A stretch of DNA of 64,000 nt from contig CAUJNA010001446.1 of assembly GCA_963377175.1 (NCBI GenBank), positions 686,922-750,921 on the forward strand, given 5' to 3'. Made by a program: the position numbers and the translations under genes. Source of the DNA: Effrenium voratum. Taxonomy: Eukaryota; Sar; Dinophyceae; Suessiales; Symbiodiniaceae. Positions 30,962 to 43,100 of the stretch are shown here, one piece after another. A model generated the notes under the pieces. That model did not search any database and had not been told where the DNA came from. It worked only from the letters and a program-made list of their open reading frames with translations. Each line of letters begins with the position of its first letter. The stretch's first letter is position 1.

Positions 30962-33900
30962 GCCGGAAGAAACAAAAAGGAAGACAAGACAACAAGAAAA
31001 AAGAAGAATAAAAATCGGAAATGGCCTTATAGGCACTGCGGTTGCCCTCCTCCCCGCCCACCCAACCAAAAAGACACACATGAGGGACTGTTTCGTTTGG
31101 TTTTACTTCAAGCCAACTGGATACCTCAAAAAACACCGAGGGTTGTTCAAGATAGGGATTCGGATTAGGCATGCCCCACCATTTTGAACAACTAGACCCC
31201 AAGAGTGGAAAACTGGTTTGGTATGTTCGGTTTCTCGTGGTCTCCTTTGGTTTCCTTTCGCTTTCCTTTCATAAGAGAACACGTTTGCAAACGGAGTTCC
31301 TGGGCTGGTCACGGAATGAGCTGAGATTTGCTCGCGCAGCGTTGCTATCCTCAAGTTGCAAATCAAGTGTGTCAGTCGACAGATTCTTCCCTGCACAAAA
31401 GCAGCCCCTTCCCCCCCCCCCCCCGTCAAAATGATTGGCGGATGGTTGGCCTCGTGGCGCGAGGTCATTGGGCACAGTTTCCTGGAACTTGTTTGACCTG
31501 TTTTCAGAAGGGAGCAACAGATGAGAAACAAGTTCAAGGAAGCGAGCCAGCAAGCCAGCCAGCAGAGAAGCACCTGTTGAGCCCTGAGAGGGCTTTGTTT
31601 GCCTGGTGAAATTGTCGGAGCCTCAGGCCGAGGTGGCACCACAGTACGGCAGATCTGCGAGGAATCCAAGGCCCAGGTGCGGCTCGGCACGGAAGGGGGC
31701 TGGGGCGAGTCATTTCCGGCAAGTCATTTGGTGGCTGTTGGAGTTATCCACGTTTCACAGTTTGTGGAAATGGAGCCTTTCAAGCAACGAACCGGCTGAA
31801 GGGGGCCCAGCAAGCCTCCCAAATCCTGCGTAGGCTTGCTGGCCAACTTGAGCCCAAGGCGGAGGTACGCTTTTGTGCGCACGCGTTCAAGATGCTCGAC
31901 GTTGGTTCGTGGCGGGCCAAAGGTGCTTCGCGATGGCCATTTTGCGAGCCACAAGGTGTGAAGTCACAAGGCGTCGGCGCTTGCCAGCCGACTGAGCAGG
32001 TGGCATGGTGTCTTGGGGGTTGGCTGAAGCTTCTAACAGTGCTTTCCCTATGAACTCCCAAGATTGCCATGGCATAGTTTTCCCAACACGTTTGACTGCG
32101 ACCCACTGTGAACATTAGCTACTGTCAAGCTTGAACTCATCAGAAATCAGTGGGTTGAGAGGGACTCTATGGGCAAAAACCACAGGTAAACGTCAGACTC
32201 TGATGAAATGGCTCTTGATAAAGCAAGCTCTTCCTTCGCGAGCTTCCTGAGTGCTAGACGCAAAGCGGCCAACTTCCCAGTAGCGGCAAGAGCTGGAATT
32301 TGCTTTCGGAGCTTGAGGTAGCAAAGCTGGTTTTGGCCATGCTTGCTTCAGATGTGAATGTAGTGAGTACAGTACAAGGCCCCCTCCAGATCAAAGTGGG
32401 GGCAAACGGGAAAGCAGCAGGTATCACACTCGAGCTTGCCCGAGTCGTTGGCCTTCTCTGGTCCTTGCCACCAGGAGAGCATTTCTGTGTTCTCTACCTT
32501 TGCCCTTCAGGTGAAACTTGAAGAGGCTTTTCAGCAATCCGTCATGGCCACTTTGAGCCCACTCCTCACCTCCATACGTCGCAACTTTGCACCTCCATAA
32601 GGCGCAGCTTTGGAGAAGCGTGGGATGCTCCCAGTGTTTCTCGCTGCGGCCATCGCCCCTACCTTTGTTATTACCTTTGCCTTGAAAGTGGAATCTGCAG
32701 GGGTCGCATCACATTTGCCCATGTCATCCTTTGTCTTTTTTTTGTGTTTTTTTGGCTCCGGGAGCATCCAAGGAGCGTCTCTGGAGAGCGCGACACGCCC
32801 AAGGCCTTGAGCGATCGCCACTGGGCCAGGAAGGAACCATTTAGCGCTGCCATCTTTCCAACGCGCTTTTTGGGGGTTTGCTAGCCCTCACCCTCAAGAG
32901 TAGAGGTGAAGATGCGTTTCGGCTTCCGACTTCTAATTTACCCCATGGAGCTGCACTGCGGGCTGGTTTCAGTTGCTGGGAGCGGTGTACCGTCCAGGGT
33001 ACGTGTCAAAGTCCTCCAAAGGCCTAGACGTCTTCACATCCGTTGTTTGCTGGAAGGAGAACTGGTTCCGCGGCTGGCGATTCTCCAGTTTGGCAATGCT
33101 TAACAAGTTGTCTATTGGCTAGTACCTTGTTATAGCTCGTTTGGAGTTCGCAATGTGCTTGTTCCTTTTTTGTGGGTCTCAAACTCGCAGCACCACGGCA
33201 AGCTGAAACTGCCAGTACTCTGACTGAACCCATTCCCATTCTCTCCCTCGGCGGCGAGGACCCAACCTGGGGTTGGGACGACCAAAGTTGCTGACAGTCA
33301 TCACCGTGGAAGATGACTCTCCTATCAGAATAGCCCCACGAAGCCAACTTCAGGAGAACGATGCTGCGTGGATGAGTGGTGGTTGTATTCGCTTGCTCTA
33401 TTGCTCTTGCTTGTTTCATTGGTCGTTCTGCTTCTTACTTCGGCTGGCCCAACTTCACATGCAAGAACTGTAGACATGCCTGGACTCAAATCAGTGTGGT
33501 GCCCTCAGGCATCGTCACCATCCAGGGCACCCCTCAGCAGATTCTCGTGGCCTGCCGAGAGGCTCCAGAAGGGTGGCATGTGCTTTTTCCTTGGGTGATC
33601 TGAGCTGGAAGTTTGAACCGTTCCCAGATTTCTCCACGACCTTCACCCCAACAACAACAAAAAACGGCAGCCTGCCAGTTTGACAATCAGGTTCACTAGC
33701 TGATTTGCAAGACCCGGTTTTCTCGAGTGGGTTAACAGACTCTCCTTGTAGCTTGCTGGCGCGCGGAATAAACAGACAACTATTGGCAAAGATGGGTAGG
33801 CTACGGCGGGATGCAGTTGACCCCGACAACATTTCCTACTAGTACCAGCCGTAGTTTGCGTTTGCAGTTGGCTCATTTCTTATGACCATGTCTTTGCTAC

Positions 33901-36900
33901 AATGGCTAAGCATTTGGCTCTTCTAGTAGCTGTGTGATATATCTAGTGATTAGAGGCTACGTTCAAGGTAGGTGGGATTCATAAATAAAGTTGTGTTGTT
34001 GCTGCTGATGGCCAGCAGCTAGCATGTGCGTGTGTGTTGTGTTGCCCACGAGGGCTTGGCAGACATATTATATTTCAGGGCTGTTTTTTTGCAACCTATC
34101 ATGCCATGCACATTTTCTTGCTGATGCAAGATCCAGCACTGCCATAATACGGCCCTGGTGGATATGTGTTCTCTGCGACTTGGTAGGCAGCCGTGCTTAT
34201 TCGCGTGCTCATGTGCTTGTCTCTTTTGACACCGCTGTTGGCCTGTGTCGCAAGCTATTGACGGGGGCCGTTTTGGCATTCCTGCACAACCTTACTGCGA
34301 ATGCCATGCCAGAATATTGTGTGTGTGTGTGTGTTCGCGTGCGCGTGCGCGTGTGTTGTGCTCAGAACTCTTTCTCGGGCTGGTGGACAGCTAGCGTAGC
34401 TGTCTCTCAAAGCGTTTGTGAATAATCCCTTCCCACAATAGTAAATCCCCCCAATACTGAGCTTAATTCTTCCCTGGGGCCAGAACAATATTTGTTGATA
34501 GGGCAACTAGGATAGTGTTTTTTTGGTTTCGCTACAGTGCAATTTCCGAGTCAGGAATTTAGGTAGCAGAAATCAGGTCCATCTTTCGGATGCGTGCTGG
34601 TGTTGAATTGCTTGAAACATTGGTTTAGTATTGGTTTAGTAATAAAATATTTCCCTTTAGTCTAGTTAATATGATATCCTGTTTTCATTGTAATCTTCTA
34701 TATCTTTATATTGATTTCTCATCATAAATCTATTGGTCACTTCCTTGTCAAGCCACTTTTCCACTTGTCTATCTCTTCTTTACAGTAAGTCCTGATTCAT
34801 AAGTTAGACCAAGCATAAAACCAATAATAATAAATAATAAGAAAGGAACATGAAAAGAGACAGTGAACAAGAGATAGAATAATATGAAAATGATATGTAA
34901 AAAGGAAAATATATTATTGACTGTAGTCAAGACATCTTAATATTTATTTTGCCCATATATTTTTTTATTTGTCAGTGAATTATCTGTCATTACCCTCTAG
35001 ATCCTGTTCAGATGGTTTTCATTAGTTACATTATGAATTTATGTATGATTATATTATTATGTTTGGATTATGAATAAAACTTACAAATGAAGGAAGGTCA
35101 TGAATCAGGATATTAAAGTAACTTATCTTTTCAACATTATATTATTCCCTTTGTCTTTACTATTAATAAGAACTGTTCTATCTCTTGGACGTAATTTATG
35201 GATTCAATAACTAATGAACATGTCCAAGAGAAAGACAGGGAAGATATAAATAATCATTGGCTTCTAAATTTATAAATCTAGCATCTATGTCTTATTAATA
35301 GTAAAGAGATAGAACAGTTATTATTAATAGTAAAGACAAAGGGAATAATATAATGTTGAAAAGATAAGTTACTTTAATATCCTGATTCATGACCTTCCTT
35401 CATTTGTAAGTTTTATTCATAATCCAAACATAATAATATAATCATACATAAATTCATAATGTAACTAATGAAAACCATCTGAACAGGATCTAGAGGGTAA
35501 TGACAGATAATTCACTGACAAATAAAAAAATATATGGGCAAAATAAATATTAAGATGTCTTGACTACAGTCAATAATATATTTTCCTTTTTACATATCAT
35601 TTTCATATTATTCTATCTCTTGTTCACTGTCTCTTTTCATTTTCCTTTCTTATTATTGTCCTCAGAGACTTAACCATTACAACATGAAAGGCTACAAATA
35701 GAAAAGAAACATAGATAAAGGGAATTAGCTGCCAATGACTTTAGGATTCCAAGGTAACTCCTTGAGAATAAGATATTTCTTCATCATAATGTTCCTTTTA
35801 TATTGGTTTGCTGTAATGAAAGGTTCTCAATGGATCCTGGAGACTCTCCCACCCCCCAATTTGGCTGGGGTCGGGCTGGGTGATAAATCAGCCAGTAGTA
35901 CTGGGGACACGGCGGTGTGGGGAAAACAAATTCTATTCATAGGGCGCATTTTTCACTCGGGGAAGGGTTATTGCCCAACAGATCACTGGTTCCAGGAGGT
36001 TTCGATGACGTGTAGATGTCCCTGTAGCAAAACCGGGCGTTTATGTCCCAAAAAAATCAAGCATAGCGCGCTTCCTTGTCCAATGGAACACCGCTTGGAC
36101 ATGTCAATGGCCAACAGCTTAGCCGGCGTTTGCGTCTCAAGGCGCTCACGCACGGGGTTCATCCAACAACAGTGCCCTTTCAGCCCTCAGGCGCATCAGA
36201 TGTGTGCTTGAATGTTTCCAGAATGTTGGGACACTAAATCTTGTTTTGAGCTGGTTGGTGAAGGCATGATTCGAGAGAGACGATCACACATCATATATCC
36301 CAAGCAGAAGCTACCCAAACAGGCGAACATCAACATGAGTTGCAGCCTTGCACTTTGCAAACCACAATACCCCCCCACCTGCACAGCCAGTGGGCCAAAA
36401 CCTGGATGGAGTTTGGACAGGGGAAGTCCCGGCCAGTGGTGTTTTGTGGGTCCGGCCTTTGGATTCTTTGGGTTAAGCCCCCTTTGCCAGGTGATTGTGA
36501 TTGACCTACAGGGGTCCATAGCATCGCCTTCTTGGCCCAGTGAAAGACCTCGATGGGGTGATGTTTTCAGGGGAAATGTAGGCAGCTCTGTACCACTGAC
36601 TGGTGCTCCCGTCAGGTGATCCGCATCGTCCAAAGATCCCAGGAGCTGGACGACAACGAGGAAGGGACCTTCGCCTGGGTCTCAGGCAGCCCTCGGGTCC
36701 CGCTTGTAGGGAAGTCCAAAAGGAGCCTACCCATTGGTTGGGCTCCCTTAAAATAGAGACCCACCTACCATGTGACCTCGAAGCTACTCGGAATTCTCAA
36801 AAGGCGTGCAGTATTCGACGTGTCTTTTTTCCGAACCCTCTTTGGCATGTTTGTTTTGCGCTTTTGAGACGGGCTTTGTGCTGAGGTCACAGTGGTCCCC

Positions 36901-39900
36901 GCCGGTGCAGCGGCTTGGCAGTGAGCCAAAGCTCCATTGAGGGAGGAACCTTGGTGACAGTTCCGTCTCAGAGGGCTTGGGTTGCTGTGGCTGGGCCCGG
37001 GGGCCTGCCCCCATGTAGACCCTCTCTCAAAGAAAAAAGAGGACAGAGAGAAAAAGAGAGGGAAAAAAAGAGATGTGTTTCTAATCAGTCACTCAGTTGT
37101 GGCAATGCAGGTGGAGCACATTGTGGGCCCTGGCGGCGACACAGTCAGCGAGCTCGTGAAGAGCACTGGGGCGGATGTCAACATTAGCGCCTCGGAATGC
37201 ATGAGAATGTGCTTGGACGCACCTCACTTCCCCCCAACATTGTCCTTCCTAAATCACCCCTTCCAGAATATCAGCCAAAGTTCTGAGCTTTGTACTTTGG
37301 GAGTGCCAGTTGAGTGGGAAACAAATGGTTTGATTTTTTCTGGGCCAAGCCACTCGTAAATGAGGCACTGCACTGGACACCAGTTGAAAGTCAGGTCTTG
37401 GCAAAGGGTGCTTGACAACGTTAACACCTGTGTGGTTGCTTCTGGTTTCTTGTGAACATAATGAATTGGGTTTGACCAGGTCAATTTCCAGCCGGCCACT
37501 TCCCATCAGCAATGTCCCTCGGGCTCTGGGGGAAACACAGCACGAGTTTTCTCTTTTGGCGGGTCCCCACTCGACATGGTTACTCCCAAAAGCGTCCAGG
37601 CCGGGTTTCCGTTTTGCTACAAGCCAACTGAATTAGTCAATTTAGTAAGACAGCATCACATCGAGTTCAGTGGTCGCCCTGCACCGGGGTTTTGACAGTT
37701 CCGGTGGCCCGCTAGTTTGTATTTCCATTTGTTTGATGGTGAAAGCGAGTGTATGTTTGAATTGATGTTGTCCGACTTAAATCAGGAAGAGAGCAGCTAC
37801 CCCCCCCAAAGCCCCCCCCCCCCAAATGAATAAGCACCAACCCTGCGCAGCCAAGCAGCGTGAAGGGGAATAAGCCTTATTAAGCCTAATAAAGCCTTAC
37901 TAAGCCTTATTATGCCTTATTAAGCCTTAAGAAGCATTATTTACTGGTTATCGAATGTGGCTTAATAAGGCTTAATAAGGCTTAATAAGGCTTAATAAGC
38001 CCTGCCATTTCGGCAGCCTAAAGGCCATGGTCACACCGCAACTGCTCTGCATGTGTAGCGCCATTTAGAGGCCCCCTCTTTTCAAAAGGGGTGAGAGCAG
38101 GCGCGGTCCCAAAAGAGGCCCCCGGGGTGCGTGGTCAAGCCTTATTTTTTTTTGGGGGGGGGAGCTTCAAAATTGCTCTATTTGCACAATTCTGGAGCTC
38201 CCCCCCCCAAAAAACATAGCACGATTTACAGGAGCCCAAAAAAAGTGCTGAAACAGGGACCGAAAAGAAACCCTGAAGCCTGTGCGGCGCGTGCCCGGAA
38301 CACGCGTCATCTCACTCTCTCATGATTCCTGAAACCTCAGGCAGTTGAGAAGGAGCGTCTAGCCCTTATTCTTTTGGGGGGGTAGCTTTGGGGGGGGTAG
38401 CTCATCACTACCTGATTAAAGCTTCGCCACCACACCCCCAACTAAAGAAACCACATCGAGTAAATATGGGGTAAAGCGGGTTCAGTACCGTGCAATATTT
38501 CTGTTTCGGGGGGTAGTCCATCGCTACATTGTGCCGAGGCCGGCACAACATCAACGGAACTGAGCTGCAGCCCGTGAGTGTGTCAGGTGCTGCGCTTAGG
38601 TCTCCAGATGCAGCTAGATGCTTGAACAATGGTGTGTTCTTTTAATGTTTTATCGAGGCGCTGGGCCAATCCTGAGGTTTTGCCGTTGGAGCAGAATAAG
38701 TCTGAAAACCGCTCCTGCGAAGCTTGTGGCTTTGCGAGCGAGAGAAAGCGTCGCGAAAATGCATGTTGGCATTTTCCATGTAGCAGACTTCTGCTGTCAT
38801 TTCGTGCTCGTGAGGGCGGGCTGTGCTGGTCATTTTTCGGAAGTCTGGACACGCGTCCTCTGGATTTTGCGGGTTCCCCCAGATAAGCGTGCCTTCTCAG
38901 GGTTGGCATGTCGGTTTGTCAGCATTGGCTCTGGCTAGATACTTTGAGGCATCACCAGTTCAGAGGCATCACCAGCATCAGAGGCATCACCAGCATCAGC
39001 AGCCGCACAGGCATCACCAGCAGCTATGGATGCGGATTTGCACTCGGGCATCGCCAAACAAAACAGACTCGGATTTTTTCCGGGCCTTCTCCGGATTTTG
39101 CGGGCCTTCTCCGGGTTTTGCGGGTCTTCTCCAGGTGTGCGTGCTCCCCCAACCTTTGCGTGCTCGCTCATTTTTATTTTATTGTTCTAAAAAAAATGAG
39201 AAGGCACTGTCCACTATTGGGAAAAGCCCATGGCCAAAAAAGAGGTACCTTACAGTAAAAACGCACATCGGCTTTTCCCCGAAGTATCGTGCCTTCTCTG
39301 TTTTTTTCTTCTTTTTTTCCATGTTTTTTTTCTCGGGCGGTTCCCCCCCCCCCCCCACCGGTTCTGCGTCGGCCTGATCGGGTCCTTTGCTTGATTTCTT
39401 GGGGATCCTAGCTGGTTTTTGACCACAGGGAAAACAACACAGTTCCATTTCCAGTCCCAGGGGCCCAGATTGCTTGTGAAACAGTGCCAAAAGAGAACGA
39501 GTACTCAGTGCATTGAACCTTCGTGTGAGGGGGGGGCAGCTGCGAAAGCAATCATCAAGTAAGTTCATGTCTGGGTATAGCACCCTTTAGCAGGGATCTA
39601 AGCATTGAGAAGGCATGGTCCCCTGGAGAAGCCTCGGGGATGGGGGTCCAGACCCTCGAATTTTGGACAGCGTCAGCCAAGATTCAACATGGAGGCGAAT
39701 TCTGCGAAAACTTTGCGCAAGACCGGATTGTCGCATTCCAACATCCTGATACTTCGCTGTTCCAAGCGTACGTAGCACAACACCAGCATCTGACAAGCTG
39801 AGGGCTTGTCTCACAAAGTGCACATGCTCATGAGACACGCTGGGTACCATTGTTGCATTTGAAGCCTGAAGCCCCACCCGCCACTTCAGCAAACATGGAT

Positions 39901-40152
39901 CCTGACGCTTACTTGAGGATCACCAAACTGTGGTTTTTGCAGTTGCTAGCTTATGGCTTGACCCGAAATCAGTCCGCAAGGTTTGGTGAGTCTAGTGCTG
40001 AGCCAGGACAGTAGTTAGCAACCAACATGGCACACCCCTTCACTGGTGTGGACTTAGGCCACGTAGGCACCACATGGGTTTTGTCCCAGGAACTCCACCC
40101 CAGATGCTGGACGCGACCATGGAGGTGCTTCAACTGGTGCAGGACTTCTCCG
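30892..40152 (+). CDS. Gene A: KH-domain RNA-binding protein (multi-exon, partial model)
   Basis: At least six exons are inferred: 30892-30961, 31627-31698, 33509-33561, 36616-36705, 37111 to about 37197, and 40090-40152. Exons 1-5 join in frame. Together they encode two KH domains, single-stranded RNA/DNA-binding folds of about 70 residues. KH1 (about residues 8-75) is spread over four exons and contains AAGLIIGTSGRGGTTVRQIC and VTIQGTPQQILVAC. KH2 starts near residue 92 (VEHIVGPGGDTVSELV) and ends with GTPPQMLDATMEVLQLVQ; an intervening short exon is probably missing from my model. KH proteins of this kind regulate mRNA splicing, stability or translation, a major level of control in dinoflagellates. 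The ATG at 30892 follows a pyrimidine-rich AG (30869). The 3' end is not known; candidate later exons lie at 40844-40926 and 43413-43540. Confidence 0.7.
31627..31698 (+). CDS. Gene A exon 2 (KH1 GXXG loop and helix)
   Basis: It encodes GRGGTTVRQICEESKAQVRL, the nucleic-acid-binding GXXG loop, helix and second strand of KH1. The loop region is three residues longer than usual (GTSGRGG), leaving two possible GXXG registers. The GC donor is at 31699. Confidence 0.72.
33509..33561 (+). CDS. Gene A exon 3 (KH1 third strand)
   Basis: It encodes IVTIQGTPQQILVACRE, the third strand and start of the last helix of KH1. It follows CTCAG|G and ends at GAG|GC. The next intron (33562-36615, 3054 nt) contains the AT-rich palindrome. 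Confidence 0.7.
34643..35800. mobile_element. AT-rich insertion of unknown type inside intron 3 of gene A
   Basis: About 1.15 kb of strongly AT-rich sequence interrupts a region of much higher G+C. The left edge abuts TATTGGTTTAGTATTGGTTTAGTA; the right edge is near TTTTATATTGG (about 35803). It contains no ORF of useful length and no recognisable transposase. Its middle is a large inverted repeat (next entry). A fold-back transposable element, inserted organelle DNA (dinoflagellate mitochondrial DNA is AT-rich and full of inverted repeats) and an assembly artefact are all possible. Confidence 0.5.
34833..35657. repeat. Near-perfect inverted repeat, 353-bp arms, 119-bp spacer
   Basis: Left arm 34833-35185 and right arm 35305-35657 are reverse complements with only about two mismatches seen (near 34849/35641 and 35170/35320). 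The spacer has its own small inverted repeat (TCTCTTGGAC ... GTCCAAGAGA) and a duplicate of the TTATTAATAGTAAAGA word found at the start of the right arm. Confidence 0.92.
36616..36705 (+). CDS. Gene A exon 4 (end of KH1, linker, start of KH2)
   Basis: It encodes VIRIVQRSQELDDNEEG, completing the last KH1 helix, then a linker ending RVPL, the first strand of KH2. It ends at a GT donor (36706). Confidence 0.72.
37111..37197 (+). CDS. Gene A exon 5 (KH2 core)
   Basis: It encodes VEHIVGPGGDTVSELVKSTG and then ADVNISASE. GPGG is the GXXG loop and STGADVNI the typical following strand. The start after GCAG (37110) is firm; the 3' end is approximate. Confidence 0.75.
37868..37999. repeat. Inverted 10-bp tandem arrays (TTATTAAGCC ... 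GGCTTAATAA)
   Basis: About six diverged copies of TTATTAAGCC (37868-37931) face four clean copies of its reverse complement GGCTTAATAA (37959-37998), separated by about 27 bases. They would fold into a long hairpin. Confidence 0.88.
38145..38214. repeat. Hairpin with poly-T/poly-G stem
   Basis: TTTTTTGGGGGGGGGAGCT (near 38147) and its complement AGCTCCCCCCCCCAAAAAA (to 38214) flank about 30 bases with an inner AATTG/CAATT pair. It is a compact fold-back sequence. Confidence 0.8.
38946..39135. repeat. Two minisatellites
   Basis: AGGCATCACCAG-type units (17-18 bp) occur four times at 38946-39021. A 20-bp unit built on CGGGCCTTCTCCGGATTTTG occurs three times at 39080-39135. Confidence 0.8.
40090..40152 (+). 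CDS. Gene A exon 6 (end of KH2)
   Basis: It encodes TPPQMLDATMEVLQLVQDFS after CCCAG|G, parallel to GTPQQILVAC in KH1, so it is the last helix of KH2. It ends before a GT donor at 40153. A short exon between 37197 and 40089 is needed to supply the preceding strand. Confidence 0.6.
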
Positions 40153-43100
40153 GTACGACCTTTACGTCCTTTCAATGCATAGGCATTTGTTTGATTCATG
40201 TTTAGCGTCACTTGTTTGCACTTGGCGGCTTTGAGGCTTTCGGCTTTCCCTGGCCGCTTTTGTTTCAGCCATAGCCGATGCGGCAGGCCATTTTTGCATT
40301 TCTCAGGAACCGGGCACCAGCACTCACTGGCCACCGTGAAAGCATGTTGCAAGCACCAGGCGGTTGAACCTGAGCATATTTGGGGACCTCGTACGAGTCA
40401 CACCGAGAGGCCTTGGATTCCGGAAGTGGATCGCGCCCACATGCAGAGGGAGGCAAGGAGGAAATGACCCTTACAAACAATCCCGTGTGGTTCCCTTTAA
40501 GGGAATCCCCTTCAGGGACATTCCCAACACCGGGCTCGGTCATTCCCTTGTCCAACAAGGCATGGTGAGTACATGTTTCGAACTTATGGGCCAGTGGATT
40601 GATTCAATTTGGGCGGGTTGATGGTTTATCAAGTGGCCAGTCTTGGCAGACAACCCAATCTTGAACGCACAATTGAGTTTCTGCAAGTCAATTGTGACAA
40701 ACTAGGTGAATAGTTGACCTCTAAGCTTTGGCACGCCTTTGGTTGTGCCAAGGCTTTGCAACAGTTTCGAAATCCTTGCCGCAGCAAGCAGTTGATTTAT
40801 CAAAGTGATGTTTCCTTTTTGTTTGTGCATGTCGTGTCGTAGAGGGCGGCGCCTCTCGGCCCACGCCCAAAGGTGGACCCTGCACTTTTCAGGAATGCCC
40901 GTCCTGATGTTGCAAGGGCAAAATCAGGTGTTTTCGCGCCCTTGTTCCGTTCCCCCCCCTTCCTGGGTGGCCCTAATTCCAAAAAATGCACACCCTGCCC
41001 CCCAGTGGGGGGGGGGGAGGGAATATTTCTCCCTTTCTGTTTGGTCTTCCCACTCAACATGGTCAATCCCCAGTTTCCGTTTCGGGCCAGGAGTTGGCTG
41101 ACCAGGGGGGGCTTACCATTGAGTGCAGCGCTCAGGGCCTGAAAGCCTTGGATCCTCGACCGTTCTGCCCACATCTCTGGAGTGGCTTGTGCGCTCGGAA
41201 GGGGTTGCTGTTGGGGGCGGTGCCTGGGCTTATTGGTTCGACAGCTGAGCTGGTGGCTGGTGAGCCTCGAGCGTGTACCAGGATGTTCCTCCATTGTGAC
41301 ATTCAACACGGCCCAGCCTCTTTACTCAGTGAGGCAGTTGAGGCTAAGCATGCCAAACCAGTTTTTTGCGGATTGTCTTGACTCAGCCTGCTTTGCTTGA
41401 TGCCCGCCAGTGTACCTGCGTGCTGTACCTGCGTGCTGCACGTTTTGCCGAAATATGCGAAGCTCAGCATGTGCCAACGTTCCATCATGTCGGACCTAGC
41501 GCACAAATCTGGAATGTAAAAGTATTGTTGTTACAGCTCCCTGCCTCAGTTCTGAGCTTGATACGGCTTGCAAAGACGGGGTTTGAGGCTTGCTTCAGCT
41601 AGTCCAGTCTGGCAGGAAGTGAGACAGACAGGCCCGAACACTAACCAACACTGAGCCGCTCAGCTCCTATTCCTGGCCACGGCGAAGACTGCCAAGTGTA
41701 GCCAGCGGCGTAAGCAGGAGCGGGCCGGGTGCAGTGCACACCTCGTGGAGTGCACGAAGCATACCCCCCCATACAATTCGTGACTGGAGGTGGGCTAGAA
41801 ACATGCTAGAAACCAAAGAGTTGAACAGGCGCGCATTGATGGACATCCATGTCCCAGTGAATCAAGTCGGTTCTATGTTTGTTGATGGCTGGGTTTGTTC
41901 TTTCATTCCTCTTGAACTTGGCCAGTGGCCAATGTAGGCGACACCATGTAAACGGCATCATGAAGCTAGGTTTGAACATGCCCGTTGCAACTGCCTTATG
42001 TCGAGTAGCTACTTTAGTTGTTTGCGCAGTTCATTGGCCTACAACCTTTCTAGATTCCGGATGCAAAAGGCTTGGCAGTGCTTAGCGGGTTCAAATTTGC
42101 AGATGTAGAGTCCAGGTTTAGGGCTTGGTTCGCTTGCAGGTCTGCGGTTCAGTTTTCGGGTTTCGGGTTTCGGGTTCGATTTCGACGGTCCAGGTCTAGG
42201 GGTCGGGCTTGGAGGATTTGATTGGGAAGGGGGGATGGCAGGCAAATGATGGGCATTGGCCCTCTCTTGTTTGGTGCAGAGCTGATGTCGATTTTTTGAA
42301 TGCAATTGTTGAACCGCAAGGCAAGTGTAGCCTTGACGGCTCTCCAAATAATTAACCGCTCACATCTAGTATTTTGCAGCAATGGGTGTGCTTAAGGGCT
42401 GCGTTCCTCAAATCACATGTTGAGCTATTGACTATGGAGGCTTGGTTTGGCGCTGTGAGGATCAGAATATGTGATTTGCAAGCGATGGCGCTGTCGTCAT
42501 GCAAGCTGTCTTAACTCATGATTTTGGAGATGTATCTGGTCAGAACCCCTTTTGACCAGCAGTGGGCTACTCCTTTGGGGCATTTCCACGCAAAGAAGAC
42601 TGCCTAGCATCCAGATGGCACTGAATTCATTGGGAACTTTTGTTTATGTTTCATGCTGGTGCAGGGATGCATGCAGTGCAACTGGCTGATCTAGCAGCCA
42701 CATGACGCACATCGCCGCCACTGCTGCAATCATTTGGCCCTTCAGCGGGCTGCAGGGAAAACGCGACATGGCCCTTTTAGAAAACGAGGGCCTGAGGCGA
42801 TGGGCGCAGCTTGGCAGTCACGTGACGCGGGTGTGTGGACGGGACGGTCTGCCGCTTTTCGTTCCTTCTTGGATCGAGCGCTAAGGTTGCAAGATATATT
42901 TACAGGCCAGACTGCGCCATAACCCAAAACGCTGAAGTTATAGTCCCTGTAGTTGTAATACACACACATCTGCGCATACACACGAGCATGAACAACATTA
43001 TTTGTGTATGTATATAGAATTATTGGGGCAGGAGTGGGTTTGGATGGGTTTGGAAGATTTTGAAGAGCTTCTCAAGGCGAATGTAGATATATGCACATAT

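Noticed and set aside
32300..32521. Possible further exon in gene A intron 2 (GPLQIKVGANGKAAGITLEL)
   Set aside because: It reads protein-like, but exons 2 and 3 already join in frame into a complete KH domain without it, so there is no place for it in the model.
34660..34797. Short open frame in the AT-rich insertion (hydrophobic, FYIFILISHH-like)
   Set aside because: About 38 codons with no ATG at the start; such frames are expected in AT-rich DNA. A mitochondrial origin was considered but no gene could be identified.
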